Made by a program: the position numbers and the translations under genes
Part shown: positions 46,366 to 55,657 of the stretch, one piece after another
Position numbering within the stretch: the stretch's first letter is position 1
Layout of the letters: every line of letters begins with the position of its first letter
Notes under the pieces: model-generated
Database searches by the model: none
What the model saw: only the letters and a program-made list of their open reading frames with translations
Told to the model about the DNA's origin: nothing
NCBI GenBank assembly: GCA_944377165.1
Contig: CALWEJ010000007.1
Span: 26,247 to 90,246 of the forward strand
Direction: 5' to 3'
Source of the DNA: an uncultured Clostridia bacterium
GTDB lineage: Bacteria > Bacillota > Clostridia > Christensenellales > UBA1242
DNA: 64,000 bases

Positions 46366-47055
46366 TTATAAGCAATTCGACACGGTTGTAGGATTAAAAC
46401 CACTATTTATTGCAAAAGAAATAATTTTCGTCAGTGCATTTACAGTCATCTCGGTAGGGTGCATAAGTATTAAATCGCCGTTAGACAAATCACGTGTTGC
46501 ACGTTTGTAAATTAAGTCAGAATCTTGGTCGCGCCAATCAATAGTGTCGTGTGTCCACATTATAGTTTTATAATTAAGACTTGTCGCGGCGTCAACAGTA
46601 GTCACGTTATATGCTCCGCTAGGTGGTGCAAATAGTGCCATCTCTATTCCTATATTTTCACTTATTACTTTATGACAAAGCGAAATTTCTTGCACATTTC
46701 CTTCAAAATCTAAATTGTCTTGGTCCTTATGATAGAAGCCGTGATTGCCGATTTCGTGTCCGCGCGTATATATTTCTTTAATTAAGTCTATGTTTTTAAC
46801 CGCCCACGAACCGCCAATAAAAAATGTACTCTTCACATTATACACATCTAAAATATCTAGTATATCGCGGACATAATCTTCCCCTTGATATACGTTTATC
46901 ATAAAGCAAACATTGTTTTTACTGCTATTGCCCGAATAAATCACACGCGCGTCTGCGCTAGCCGTCAGACTGCTCGCGTTAGAAAACGATATACCTATTA
47001 AACTTATAAACATAAATACAATAATAATATTTGCAATAATACGCGATTTCTTCAT
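46366..47055 (-). CDS. YlxY-like polysaccharide deacetylase family protein
   Basis: A 229-residue NodB-homology protein with an N-terminal membrane/signal helix (about 7-25). Its place directly behind pnp matches ylxY in Bacillus. The HxxxH metal motif is kept within RGHEIGNHGFYH and the last motif as ILMHPT, but the first motif, normally TFDDG, reads INVYQGEDYV, so the catalytic base Asp is missing. TFFIGG follows normally. Probably binds rather than deacetylates glycans, or uses other residues. No clear ribosome site. Confidence 0.85.
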   Translation of the reverse strand: MKKSRIIANIIIVFMFISLIGISFSNASSLTASADARVIYSGNSSKNNVCFMINVYQGEDYVRDILDILDVYNVKSTFFIGGSWAVKNIDLIKEIYTRGHEIGNHGFYHKDQDNLDFEGNVQEISLCHKVISENIGIEMALFAPPSGAYNVTTVDAATSLNYKTIMWTHDTIDWRDQDSDLIYKRATRDLSNGDLILMHPTEMTVNALTKIISFAINSGFNPTTVSNCL

Positions 47056-47360
47056 AATTTAATCTATTTATCAAGCACAATATATATTCATATAAAAGGG
47101 CTTAATATTATCAAAAGAAAATGTTTTTATTATTTTAAATAAAAACTTTTATTAGGCTATTATTTTTGAAACTGATATAAAAAGGAACTTTACTTTTGTG
47201 TGTAGAGTTCCTTTATTCTATTCTGCTAGTTTTAAACAGTTTAACTTTTCATTATTATTTTTTATGTTTAATTTTTTACATAGTATATTTTTCATAGTAT
47301 ATAAAAAAGGACTTTTACTAAAAGTCCAATTTATCGTAAAAATTAATAAATGAAGTTATT
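47056..47360 (-). terminator. Gap with two terminators behind pnp
   Basis: GGACTTTT-ACT-AAAAGTCC (47309-47327) and AAAGGAACT/AGTTCCTTT (47181-47189 with 47206-47214), each followed on the minus strand by T runs. The first lies right behind pnp, the second 150 bases further. The rest of the 305-base gap is AT-rich; I see no gene. Confidence 0.75.
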
Positions 47361-49445
47361 TTATAACTTTTTAATAAGTTTCATATCAACTCTACCGCGC
47401 TCATCAATCTTTATTGTTTTAACAAGCACTTTATCGCCGACATTTACCACGTCTTCGACTTTCTCAACTCTATCTTTGCTTAATTTAGAAATATGAATCA
47501 TACCTTCTTTGCCCGGAGCGACTTCAACGAAAGCGCCGAATTGCATAATACGTGTGACAACTCCTTCATATTCACAGTTGAGTTCAAAGTCGGTAGCTAT
47601 AGCGGTAATCATAGCCTTTGCCTTATCAATCATTGCTTGGTCAGATGATGCAATAAATACATCGCCTTCATCTTTAATGTCAATTTTTACGCCTGTTTCT
47701 GCAATGATTTGATTGATAACTTTTCCGCCTGTACCGATAACTTCTCTAATCTTATCTGGGTCAATCTTGAATGTGACAATCTTAGGTGCGTACTTGCTGA
47801 GTTCTTTCCTAGGTTGTTTAATCGTCTTCAACATAATCTTTAATATTTCAAGACGTCCAACGCGCGCTTGTTCTAGCGCTGTTTCTAATATATTTCTATC
47901 AATGCCGTGGATTTTAATATCCATTTGAATAGCGGTAATGCCTTTTTCTGTACCCGTCACTTTAAAGTCCATATCTCCTAAGAAATCTTCTAGACCTTGG
48001 ATATCAGTTAATACTGCTACTCTATCGCTATCCTTATCTTTCATAAGACCCATAGCAATACCTGCGACTGGTGCTTTGATAGGAACACCTGCGTCCATAA
48101 GCGCTAATGTACTTCCGCAAGTTGAAGCCATAGAAGTTGAGCCGTTTGATGACAAAATATCACTAACTGTACGAATAGCATAAGGGAATTCTTCTTCGCT
48201 AGGAAGCACAGCCATAAGTGCGCGTTCTGCTAGTGCGCCGTGACCGATTTCACGTCTTCCTGGTGAGCGAAGTGCTTTTGCTTCGCCTGTAGAATAGCCC
48301 GGCATATTGTATTGGTGCATATAGCGCTTATATTCTTCCGTTTCTAGTCCTTCCAACTCTTGCGCTTCGCTAATCATACCCAACGTACAAGTAGTCAAAG
48401 CTTGTGTTTCTCCACGAGTAAATACTGCTGAGCCGTGCACGCGTGGTAGTAAGCCCACTTCGCACCAAATAGGACGTATCTCGTTCGTCTTTCTTCCGTC
48501 TGGACGAATACCCTTATACAAAATCTTATGACGAACTTTTTCTTTCTTCATATTATAAAGGACTTGATTAATATATTTTACGTTATCTGGGAATTGTTCA
48601 GCGAAATGCTCTTGAACGTCCGCTGTTAAATCTTCTTCTAAATCATTACGAATATGTCGGTCGAAAACTTCTAAAACTTTATCTAATTTCTTGTCTGCAT
48701 ATTCTCTTACTGCCTTATCTAGTTCAGCAGGTATTTCGTCAAAGACAATTTTATCTGATTTTTTAACTTTAAGTGCTTTAACGATTTTTTCTTCAAAAGC
48801 AACTTGCTTCTTAATCTCCTCGTGCGCGAACATAATTGCATCTAGCATTAATGTTTCACTAACCTCTTTTGCACCTGCTTCCACCATTAAAATAGCTTCT
48901 TTCGTGCCTGCTACTGTCAAATCAATTACACTGTTATGTTGCTCATCAACGGTAGGGTTAATAATGAATTTTCCGTCAACACAGCCGATTTTAACCGCGC
49001 CAATAGGTCCGTCAAACGGAATATCACTGATAGAAAGCGCGATTGAACTACCAAGCATTGCTAAAGTTTCTGGCGCAATATCTTGGTCTACTGATAGCGG
49101 AGTCGCAATAATTGTCACATCGTTATAAAATCCCTTAGGGAACAATGGACGCAAAGGTCTATCAATCAATCTGCTCTTTAAGATTGCGTTATCGCTAGCG
49201 CGTCCTTCTCTTCTCTTCCAACCGCCCGGAATTTTACCTATACTATACATTTTTTCTTCATAATCGACTTGTAAAGGGAAAAAATCCATTCCCGGACGTG
49301 GCATAGCAGACATTGTTGCATTAACCATAACAACCGTGTCCCCGCAACGCAAAATGCAGTGACCGCTCGCTTGTCCACAATATTTACCAATTTCGACTTG
49401 AACTGTTCTGCCACCTATTTCTGTTTTAAAACTTGTCTCTTTCAT
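47361..49445 (-). CDS. pnp: Polynucleotide phosphorylase
   Basis: 3'-5' exoribonuclease of the RNA degradosome, 694 residues from the ATG at 49445, chosen because GAGGAG precedes it (an upstream in-frame codon gives nine extra residues). Two RNase PH domains (GKIPGGWKRREGRASDNAILKSRLIDRPLRPLF in the first, GTRGETQA-type VFTRGETQALTT in the second), a KH domain (KIREVIGTGGKVINQI) and a C-terminal S1 domain (GVVTRIMQFGAFVEVAPGKEGMIHIS). Normally next to rpsO; here one unknown gene is between them. Confidence 0.96.
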   Translation of the reverse strand: MKETSFKTEIGGRTVQVEIGKYCGQASGHCILRCGDTVVMVNATMSAMPRPGMDFFPLQVDYEEKMYSIGKIPGGWKRREGRASDNAILKSRLIDRPLRPLFPKGFYNDVTIIATPLSVDQDIAPETLAMLGSSIALSISDIPFDGPIGAVKIGCVDGKFIINPTVDEQHNSVIDLTVAGTKEAILMVEAGAKEVSETLMLDAIMFAHEEIKKQVAFEEKIVKALKVKKSDKIVFDEIPAELDKAVREYADKKLDKVLEVFDRHIRNDLEEDLTADVQEHFAEQFPDNVKYINQVLYNMKKEKVRHKILYKGIRPDGRKTNEIRPIWCEVGLLPRVHGSAVFTRGETQALTTCTLGMISEAQELEGLETEEYKRYMHQYNMPGYSTGEAKALRSPGRREIGHGALAERALMAVLPSEEEFPYAIRTVSDILSSNGSTSMASTCGSTLALMDAGVPIKAPVAGIAMGLMKDKDSDRVAVLTDIQGLEDFLGDMDFKVTGTEKGITAIQMDIKIHGIDRNILETALEQARVGRLEILKIMLKTIKQPRKELSKYAPKIVTFKIDPDKIREVIGTGGKVINQIIAETGVKIDIKDEGDVFIASSDQAMIDKAKAMITAIATDFELNCEYEGVVTRIMQFGAFVEVAPGKEGMIHISKLSKDRVEKVEDVVNVGDKVLVKTIKIDERGRVDMKLIKKL

Positions 49446-49551
49446 AATTCTCCTCAAATATAACAAGACCATTCTACCATAGATTAAAAAAAAAAGATAT
49501 TAAATTAATTAAGTTTTATAAAATTTAATATCTAATTATTATGACGAAATA

Positions 49552-50514
49552 CTATTTTGAGTCAATATTTGTGAATTCATAAATAACGTCCGAATCGGTA
49601 ATTTCTGCTAAATGCGCTCTTTTTTGATTACACTTGATGATGTGCTCCCTAATTTCTTCTATTAATTTTAAGTCTATATCAGGCGAATAAGGACGATACT
49701 CACTTTCTGCTTTTTTCATTTTTTGAATCTCATCAGAATCGTGTTTTATCGCTTTTTGCATAAGGGCAGAAACTTGAATTAACGCGTCAAATTCATTATA
49801 TGCCAACTCCCATAAAAGACCGAACATCTTATCATAATGATTATCATAGAAATATTTGTCATCGTTAGAAATTAATTTCTTATAGACTTCAAACACCTTA
49901 TCTCTACTATTAGAAAATGTCTTTATATAAGAATTATTTGAGCCCACGCGTGAAAGCGATTTATCTACTATTTTCATATTTTGCGTCGCAGAAGCAAAGT
50001 TTTTATTTTCCCTAATTTCTAGACTTTTTTCACGCGCCTTTTCTTTACTCTTGTATTTTTCAAATTCATCAGTGATATGCATAGTTTTAAGTTCTGCGTT
50101 CTTCTTTACTTCTTTACTATCATTTAATATCTTTGAAATAAAACTATATTCGCGCTCATCTTTGCTTGTATCCAATTCCTTTTCAAGATTAGCGATATCA
50201 CCATTAAGCATATTAATATAATTTTCTAAGCCGTCAATTTCTTTTAAATAAAAACCATTATTCGAGCGAATTTTATGCAAAGGATACACATCATTTAAAT
50301 ACTGCTCTGACTTTCTTTGTATATTAAAAAGGCTCTTATATACTTGCTTCGTAATAACTTTTTCCAAAGCCTTAATAAAAGACTCTACAATGCCTAAATG
50401 TGAATCTGTCTTTTTAATTACATCATCCGTAGAGTATTGCACCGTATGTACAAAATTGATTTTATACTTATTTCTAGTATTTTTAGATTTATTTCCGTTA
50501 TTTTGCTCTTTCAT
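49552..50514 (-). CDS. Hypothetical coiled-coil protein between rpsO and pnp
   Basis: About 320 residues, starting MKEQNNGNKSKN. Very charged (Lys, Glu, Asp, Asn) with heptad-like stretches (LENYINMLNGDIANLEKELDTSKDE; FEKYKSKEKAREKSLEIRENK), so probably an extended coiled coil; no membrane helix or signal peptide and no family recognised. A start 12 codons further upstream is in frame but would lie inside the promoter: TTGAAT (50550-50545), 17 bases with TG, TATAAT (50527-50522), seven bases, ATG at 50514. So the transcript is probably leaderless. Unusual insertion in the conserved rpsO-pnp pair. Confidence 0.65.
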   Translation of the reverse strand: MKEQNNGNKSKNTRNKYKINFVHTVQYSTDDVIKKTDSHLGIVESFIKALEKVITKQVYKSLFNIQRKSEQYLNDVYPLHKIRSNNGFYLKEIDGLENYINMLNGDIANLEKELDTSKDEREYSFISKILNDSKEVKKNAELKTMHITDEFEKYKSKEKAREKSLEIRENKNFASATQNMKIVDKSLSRVGSNNSYIKTFSNSRDKVFEVYKKLISNDDKYFYDNHYDKMFGLLWELAYNEFDALIQVSALMQKAIKHDSDEIQKMKKAESEYRPYSPDIDLKLIEEIREHIIKCNQKRAHLAEITDSDVIYEFTNIDSK

Positions 50515-50570
50515 ATTTACAATTATATCACATAATAAATTAATATTCAATAAAAATTTTAAAATTTATG

Positions 50571-50594
50571 AAAAAATCGCCTATTCGGCGATTT
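50571..50594 (-). terminator. Terminator of rpsO
   Basis: AAATCGCC (50574-50581) pairs with GGCGATTT (50587-50594); on the minus strand the stem is followed by T6. It overlaps the end of the coding region by a few bases at most. Confidence 0.88.
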
Positions 50595-50596
50595 AA

Positions 50597-50857
50597 TTAA
50601 CCACGTATGCCTAATTTTGACTTAATAGCACGTGCACGTTCGATATCTTTCTTTGATAAGTAGTCTAACAATTTCTTTCTAGTAGAAACCATTTTGTTAA
50701 GACCGCGTGTAGAATGAATATCTTGTTTATTGTTCTTTAAGTGTTCAGTTAAATTCTTAATTCTAGCGCTAAGTAATGCGATTTGAACTTCTATTGAACC
50801 AGTATCTTGTTCATTTGAACCGAACTCTTTAACAATTTCAGCCTTATTAATTTTCAT
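50597..50857 (-). CDS. rpsO: 30S ribosomal protein S15
   Basis: An 86-residue primary rRNA-binding protein of the small subunit. [33 protein letters not shown] and [20 protein letters not shown] with the final KLGIRG are diagnostic (usual length 88). AAAGGAGAGAGAT precedes the ATG. Terminated directly behind its stop, so pnp is not in the same main transcript here. S15 usually represses its own mRNA through a leader structure; I cannot identify it in the 160-base region up to spoIVB. Confidence 0.97.
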   Translation of the reverse strand: MKINKAEIVKEFGSNEQDTGSIEVQIALLSARIKNLTEHLKNNKQDIHSTRGLNKMVSTRKKLLDYLSKKDIERARAIKSKLGIRG

Positions 50858-51019
50858 ATCTCTCTCCTTTTAAATTCGCCTTAAACCATTTCAACGTCGA
50901 GAATTCGTTTTCGATAGTTAAAGGTACTTTTGTTATTCTATACAAATTAGAAAATTTTGTCAATAGATTTTTTAATATTTTTTCGTTTTCAACACACACT
51001 AGCAAAGAGGTTTTTAGAT

Positions 51020-52240
51020 ATGAAAAAAGTTTTCTTTATATCTTTGATTTTAATTTTGATTATGACAGGTTGCGCTTTCATTGTGCCTACTATAAAGCAA
51101 ATAAGTGCGCTTCCGGACGATATGGTCGTCACATATAGCGATATTGAGAGTGCAAACGAAGAAGATATTTATAGCCCTATTATTAACCTTGAACTGCCTG
51201 AAAATATAAATGTCGCTACGAACGGCGAATTGACCAATACCGTACTTAATATTAAACTTTTCGATTTATTTACTATTAAGAAAGTTAAAGTGCGCTTGCT
51301 CACAGATACAGACGTATATGTCGGCGGAGAAACGGTTGGATTTAACCTTTTTAGTGACGGAGTGATATGTGTAGGTAGCAACGCGGTTGTATCTGATTCT
51401 GGTTTGGAAGAACCGATTAAAAATAGCGGACTTTGTGAAGGTGATGCAATTATAAAGATTCAAGACGAGAATATAGATGATATTCAAGATATAGATAGAA
51501 TCATAAACTCAAAAGAAAATGCTGGTAAAGAATTGACCGCCACGATTAGACGTAATGGTGTGGAAAGCGAAATTCCGCTTACTCCTGTATATGATTTATT
51601 AAGTCAAAAGTACAAGCTCGGGATTTGGGTTAGAAATAACGCAAGCGGTGTTGGTACTTTAACATATGTGAAAAAGTCTAATTTCAGATTTGGCGCGGTC
51701 GGTCACCCAATTGTCGATGCTTCGCTTGGCGAAAATTTCCTTGTAGATAGTGGAAATATTTATAAATGTAAATTACTTGGAATTAAGAAAGGCGAAAAAC
51801 ATAATCCGGGCGAAATCCGTTCTTCAATCAATCTTTCGGACGATGCAATAGGTATTGCGGACACTAATTGTAAATATGGTGTATATGGTAATATATTAAA
51901 TAAGGGCATTATTGACGCATCACGCACTGCAAGTCTAGGCGGTAGATTGTCCGTTAAACTTGGCGATGCTAAAATCTACTGTGCATTAGACGATGAAGGG
52001 GTTAAAGCGTATGATATAAAAATTTTGAAAGCAAATAAACAAAATTCTGCTGACGATAAGAGCCTAACTATCAAGGTGACAGATAAAGATTTGCTCGAAA
52101 AGACAGGTGGAATAATTCAAGGAATGAGCGGTAGTCCTATTGTGCAAAACGGTAAAATCATTGGCGCAGTCACACACGTATTCATCGACGACCCTACACG
52201 CGGATATGGAGTTTATATAGATTGGATGATTGATAATTAA
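51020..52240 (+). CDS. spoIVB: SpoIVB-type serine peptidase (S55)
   Basis: Signal protease that, in sporulating Firmicutes, cuts SpoIVFA to release pro-sigma-K processing. The ATG at 51020 follows AAAGAGG; an upstream in-frame start has no ribosome site. Layout: membrane anchor (residues 4-22), a linker, VYVGGETVGFNLFSDGVICVG, a PDZ domain (IKNSGLCEGDAIIKIQDENI), then SpoIVB domain: RNNASGVGTLTYV, FGAVGHPIVD with catalytic His, and GMSGSPIVQNGKIIGAVTHVF with the active Ser. About 406 residues, as usual. It implies a spore-forming lineage. It is not next to recN or spo0A as in Bacillus. Confidence 0.92.
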   Translation: MKKVFFISLILILIMTGCAFIVPTIKQISALPDDMVVTYSDIESANEEDIYSPIINLELPENINVATNGELTNTVLNIKLFDLFTIKKVKVRLLTDTDVYVGGETVGFNLFSDGVICVGSNAVVSDSGLEEPIKNSGLCEGDAIIKIQDENIDDIQDIDRIINSKENAGKELTATIRRNGVESEIPLTPVYDLLSQKYKLGIWVRNNASGVGTLTYVKKSNFRFGAVGHPIVDASLGENFLVDSGNIYKCKLLGIKKGEKHNPGEIRSSINLSDDAIGIADTNCKYGVYGNILNKGIIDASRTASLGGRLSVKLGDAKIYCALDDEGVKAYDIKILKANKQNSADDKSLTIKVTDKDLLEKTGGIIQGMSGSPIVQNGKIIGAVTHVFIDDPTRGYGVYIDWMIDN

Positions 52241-52486
52241 TCAATTTAAAAATTTAATTTTAATTTATAATAAAAATCAATTTAATAAATTAAAAATTAA
52301 AAATGAATTTTAAATTATTAAAAATCAATAAAAATTTATAAAAAATTTTAAAAAATATCAAAAATTCACGTAAAATTAATAAAAATTTAATAAAAAATAG
52401 TTAAAAATTAATTTTTTAACCATTTTTTCATTTTTTTAGAAAATAAAATATAATTCTATATTTAGAAATTTAATCATAAAATAATT

Positions 52487-53080
52487 ATGCGATTATTTAA
52501 TTTATTATTCGATAATATTAGAAGACGTTATGGATATTTTATTTTTTTAAGCATAATCACAATAGCCATAATTGTCCTTGCGGTATTCTCTGCTATCAAT
52601 TTTGACGGCGGAGTTTTGCCCATTGATTTATCTAATGTCCCATATATTAGATATTTGAAAGATGATTGCAGTTTCTTCTTTTTAATATTCGGTAATTTAC
52701 TAACCCTTACTATATTTATCGGATTTATTATATTTTTTAGTTGGAAAAAATATCTTTTACCTTTGTCTTTAATATTATACCTATATTTTGTATATAGCCA
52801 AATCGTTATATATGTAAGTCTTATTTTAATCTATGGATTTTTTAACACTATTATATTGATAATTTTACTTACAATATTTTTATTAATTGAATTTTTATTG
52901 CTTCTCTTAATTTTGATTAGTTTAATAGATTGTTGCGGGGCGAACAATTTCTTCTCGTTGTGTTTTAATCGTTTACATTCGCCTATTTCACTTTTACTTC
53001 TTTGCTTATTGATTACAACCTTACTATTTTCAATTATTCTAGCACTTCTCCGCTCATTTGTAATATTATTAGTTTACTAA
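52487..53080 (+). CDS. Polytopic membrane protein, unknown
   Basis: A 197-residue protein that is almost wholly hydrophobic with about five membrane helices (starting near residues 17, 60, 88, 118 and 165). Short basic N-terminus (LLFDNIRRRYGYF). No family recognised. No ribosome site is visible before the ATG and the 246 bases upstream (52241-52486) are nearly free of G and hold no gene. It converges on the HD gene with only one base between the stops. Confidence 0.55.
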   Translation: MRLFNLLFDNIRRRYGYFIFLSIITIAIIVLAVFSAINFDGGVLPIDLSNVPYIRYLKDDCSFFFLIFGNLLTLTIFIGFIIFFSWKKYLLPLSLILYLYFVYSQIVIYVSLILIYGFFNTIILIILLTIFLLIEFLLLLLILISLIDCCGANNFFSLCFNRLHSPISLLLLCLLITTLLFSIILALLRSFVILLVY

Positions 53081-53081
53081 T

Positions 53082-54113
53082 TTAATCATCAAACCTTAAA
53101 TTTAAATAAACATAATTGTCCATATTATATTCCAAATTTTTCTCTATTAGATTTTTTGCAAATTCGCTGAGTTTAGACACCCTTACTCCGTTTACTAATG
53201 GGTCAATATATCTTACTTTTGCTTTCGTATGCACGAAATAAACATTACTTGGAATGTCCTTCGAACTATTTACGACCTTCGCATTTTGCCAAATATTAAA
53301 AATATCTTTATATCTTGAGTCTTTAATTAATTTAATAACATCTTCTTCTTTCACTTTATATAAATATTCTAGGTCAATAACCTTTTCTTCGTTTAATCGC
53401 TTTATAATATCAGCTAAAAATTGCATTGAAAATCTTGTTTTATCTTCACGATAGATTATTGACAACTTACTTGTAATGCCAACGAATTTTTCTGCTATCT
53501 CTTTTGATTTAAATCCTAATTCTACAATACCGCGTTCGTTTTTTTGAATATAAATATTGTCATATATTTCTTTGATTTCTTTAATGTTTGCAAGTTCGTA
53601 TGTGAAAAGTGCGTTTGATAAAGAATACTCTAATCTATCAGCTGACAACTGCGGAGTATCATTATCCGCAATAGGATATATGTGATAATCTTCAACTTCA
53701 CTTTGTGTTAACCTGTCTTTTTTCAATAAATTAAGAATTTCCGTAGAATTAAAAATAATTTTACTTGTTAAATCTTCTGTCGCTTCTTGATTCTCAGCAT
53801 CGCCCAATAAAAAATCAATGCAATGTTTGAATGCGGGCGTTGCTATATCGTGCAACAGCCCTGCGATTGTTTGCTTTTTGTCGTGCGTAAAATGCCATAT
53901 AATTAGCGCCACACCGACAGAGTGGTCAAGCGATGAAAAGAAACGTTCGCTTTTAATTAAACTCGAATAAATCGCCCCGCAAGTAGTGCTAATGTATTTT
54001 TGTTTTTGCAACTCTACTGTATTAATATAATTATTTAACCATTCAGGGAATTGGGGTTCTAATATCTTGTAATACTCTACTATTTTATTCTCATCTCTAG
54101 TTAACTTTTTCAT
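53082..54113 (-). CDS. HD-domain phosphohydrolase
   Basis: A 343-residue metal-dependent phosphohydrolase. HD signature: SLDHSVGVALIIWHF (first His), GLLHDIATPAFKHCID (HD pair, about residues 86-88) and the later SADRLEYSLSNAL (last Asp). This pattern resembles dGTPase/SAMHD1-like and related HD proteins acting on nucleotides; substrate not decidable. AAGGAAGAT precedes the ATG. Stands alone between a membrane protein and a methyltransferase; the next 170 bases upstream are AT-rich promoter region. Confidence 0.8.
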   Translation of the reverse strand: MKKLTRDENKIVEYYKILEPQFPEWLNNYINTVELQKQKYISTTCGAIYSSLIKSERFFSSLDHSVGVALIIWHFTHDKKQTIAGLLHDIATPAFKHCIDFLLGDAENQEATEDLTSKIIFNSTEILNLLKKDRLTQSEVEDYHIYPIADNDTPQLSADRLEYSLSNALFTYELANIKEIKEIYDNIYIQKNERGIVELGFKSKEIAEKFVGITSKLSIIYREDKTRFSMQFLADIIKRLNEEKVIDLEYLYKVKEEDVIKLIKDSRYKDIFNIWQNAKVVNSSKDIPSNVYFVHTKAKVRYIDPLVNGVRVSKLSEFAKNLIEKNLEYNMDNYVYLNLRFDD

Positions 54114-54290
54114 ATCTTCCTTTTTAATTGAATTTTATACAACGTTTGAATCTAAAACGAACGACCCAAAGTTGTGAACTTTGTCCACTTTCTAAAATAT
54201 TATACATTAATTATTATTAATTTTCAATTAAAGCTTGTTAATTTTTAATATTTTATTATATAATTAATTTAGGAAATTTAGGAGGAAATT

Positions 54291-55094
54291 GTGAATAATA
54301 GTTGGAACTTAGACAAATTAAAGAAGCAGGCTATTGAAAATCAAAATTTTGATGAGCATGTATTATGCAAATCTGGAATATTAAAATATGAAGATTTAAA
54401 AGTTTTAGATATAGGTTGTTCAAATGGATTTAAAACTAAAATGCTATTTGACAAATATGATAATATAACAAATATTACAGGAATAGATATTGATTATAAT
54501 GCAATAATCGAAGCAAAAAAAATCTTTATAAAAAATAAGAAATACAAATTTGAATTAAAAAGTATTGATGAATTAGATAACAATTCAAAATATGATATAA
54601 TAAATTTATCCTATGTTTTGCAACATCTAGAGGATCCACAAAAAGTTTTAAAAAAACTGAAAAATCTTCTTACTGATAGAGGAATAATAATTTTAAAAGT
54701 TCCAGATGATAGTTTTAAATTTTGTTATCCAGATAAAAAAGATCTATTACACAAAATATTTAATTTATACGAAAATGAAATTATGAGAAAACAAAATACA
54801 ACAAAATATACTGATAGATATATAGGTAAAAAAGTATATAATTATCTCGTGGGAAGTGAATATAATAATATTAAACTATATTATTATGTTACCAATACCA
54901 TTGGCAAGACACGTGAACAAAAATTAAATTTTTTTGATAGTTCTATTGGATTTAGAAGTGCTATAAATAAAAACAATGTTTCGGAAAAAGTAAAAAATAA
55001 AATGGAAAAGTTATTAAATGATTTAAAAAAAGAATTCGAAAAGGAAGGATTTTATTATACAATGACAGTCCTTTACTATATTGCAAGCAAATAG
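54291..55094 (+). CDS. Class I SAM-dependent methyltransferase
   Basis: A 267-residue methyltransferase. Motif I VLDIGCSNGFKTKMLF (about 35-50), acidic end of the second strand in TGIDIDYNAI, and INLSYVLQHLEDPQKVLKKLK (motif IV to helix). The rest is very rich in Lys, Asn and Ile. GTG start after TTTAGGAGGAAATT. Codon use is more A/T-rich than in the housekeeping genes, which suggests later acquisition. Target unknown. The following 70 bases hold no gene; a coding remnant begins at 55166. Confidence 0.8.
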   Translation: MNNSWNLDKLKKQAIENQNFDEHVLCKSGILKYEDLKVLDIGCSNGFKTKMLFDKYDNITNITGIDIDYNAIIEAKKIFIKNKKYKFELKSIDELDNNSKYDIINLSYVLQHLEDPQKVLKKLKNLLTDRGIIILKVPDDSFKFCYPDKKDLLHKIFNLYENEIMRKQNTTKYTDRYIGKKVYNYLVGSEYNNIKLYYYVTNTIGKTREQKLNFFDSSIGFRSAINKNNVSEKVKNKMEKLLNDLKKEFEKEGFYYTMTVLYYIASK

Positions 55095-55165
55095 TACAAT
55101 GGAATAATTTATCTATATGAATTGAATAGAAATAGAATAATATATAGCAAAAAAAATTTATTTGA

Positions 55166-55300
55166 AAAATAGTAAAATTTACATATTTAGATTGGAATTT
55201 AGAAAGATTTGGATATAGTCCAATATCAATTTCGAATATGTTAGCTGATTATGGCTATGACGATACACCTGTTGATATGGCAAAAAATATCATTTGTTAA
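55166..55300 (+). pseudogene. Remnant of a coding sequence, C-terminal end
   Basis: A 44-codon open stretch without start codon or ribosome site reads YLDWNLERFGYSPISIS followed by NMLADYGYDDTPVDMAKN. Composition (Trp, Gly, Asp, Pro, few Lys runs) is protein-like and unlike the A/T-only sequence around it. It looks like the tail of a deleted gene. Family not recognised. Confidence 0.4.
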
Positions 55301-55363
55301 ACAAAGCATATTTTATTATACCTTTTCAAAAATAGAGGTATTAATGATAAACTAATAATATAT

Positions 55364-55437
55364 TGGAGCGGGTAATGGGAATCGAACCCACCTCACAAGC
55401 TTGGGAAGCTCGCGTACTACCGATGTACTATACCCGC
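55364..55437 (-). tRNA. tRNA-Gly(CCC)
   Basis: Minus-strand acceptor GCGGGTA/TACCCGC, anticodon loop TTCCCAA giving anticodon CCC, T-arm GGTTCGATTCC, discriminator T as in glycine tRNAs, and encoded CCA. Promoter TTGTCA-17-TAAAAT lies at 55476-55448. Confidence 0.93.
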
Positions 55438-55447
55438 AAGTATCATT

Positions 55448-55476
55448 ATTTTATCAAATATTTTTATCTTTGACAA
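55448..55476 (-). promoter_or_regulatory. Promoter of tRNA-Gly
   Basis: Minus strand TTGTCA (55476-55471), 17 bases, TAAAAT (55453-55448), ending 10 bases before the mature tRNA. Confidence 0.65.
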
Positions 55477-55610
55477 TTATTTTATCTAAATTTCGTGTGA
55501 TTTGTTTTTTATTTGCTTACCTAAAGTTTATATAGTTATATAATTTATTTTATATTTTCATAAAAGTTGTAAATAAACATTAAATACTCCCTTTAAATTG
55601 GTATGTTAAG

Positions 55611-55640
55611 TTGACATAATCTTTTCAGTTTAGATATAAT
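55611..55640 (+). promoter_or_regulatory. Promoter of the AlkD-like gene
   Basis: TTGACA (55611-55616), 18 bases, TATAAT (55635-55640), then AAAAGGACAATTT and ATG. Confidence 0.75.
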
Positions 55641-55657
55641 TATGAAAAGGACAATTT

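Noticed and set aside
47509..49128. Several long plus-strand open frames opposite pnp (and similar ones opposite gyrA, gyrB and dnaB)
   Set aside because: They mirror the codon structure of the real genes, lack ribosome sites and resemble no protein.
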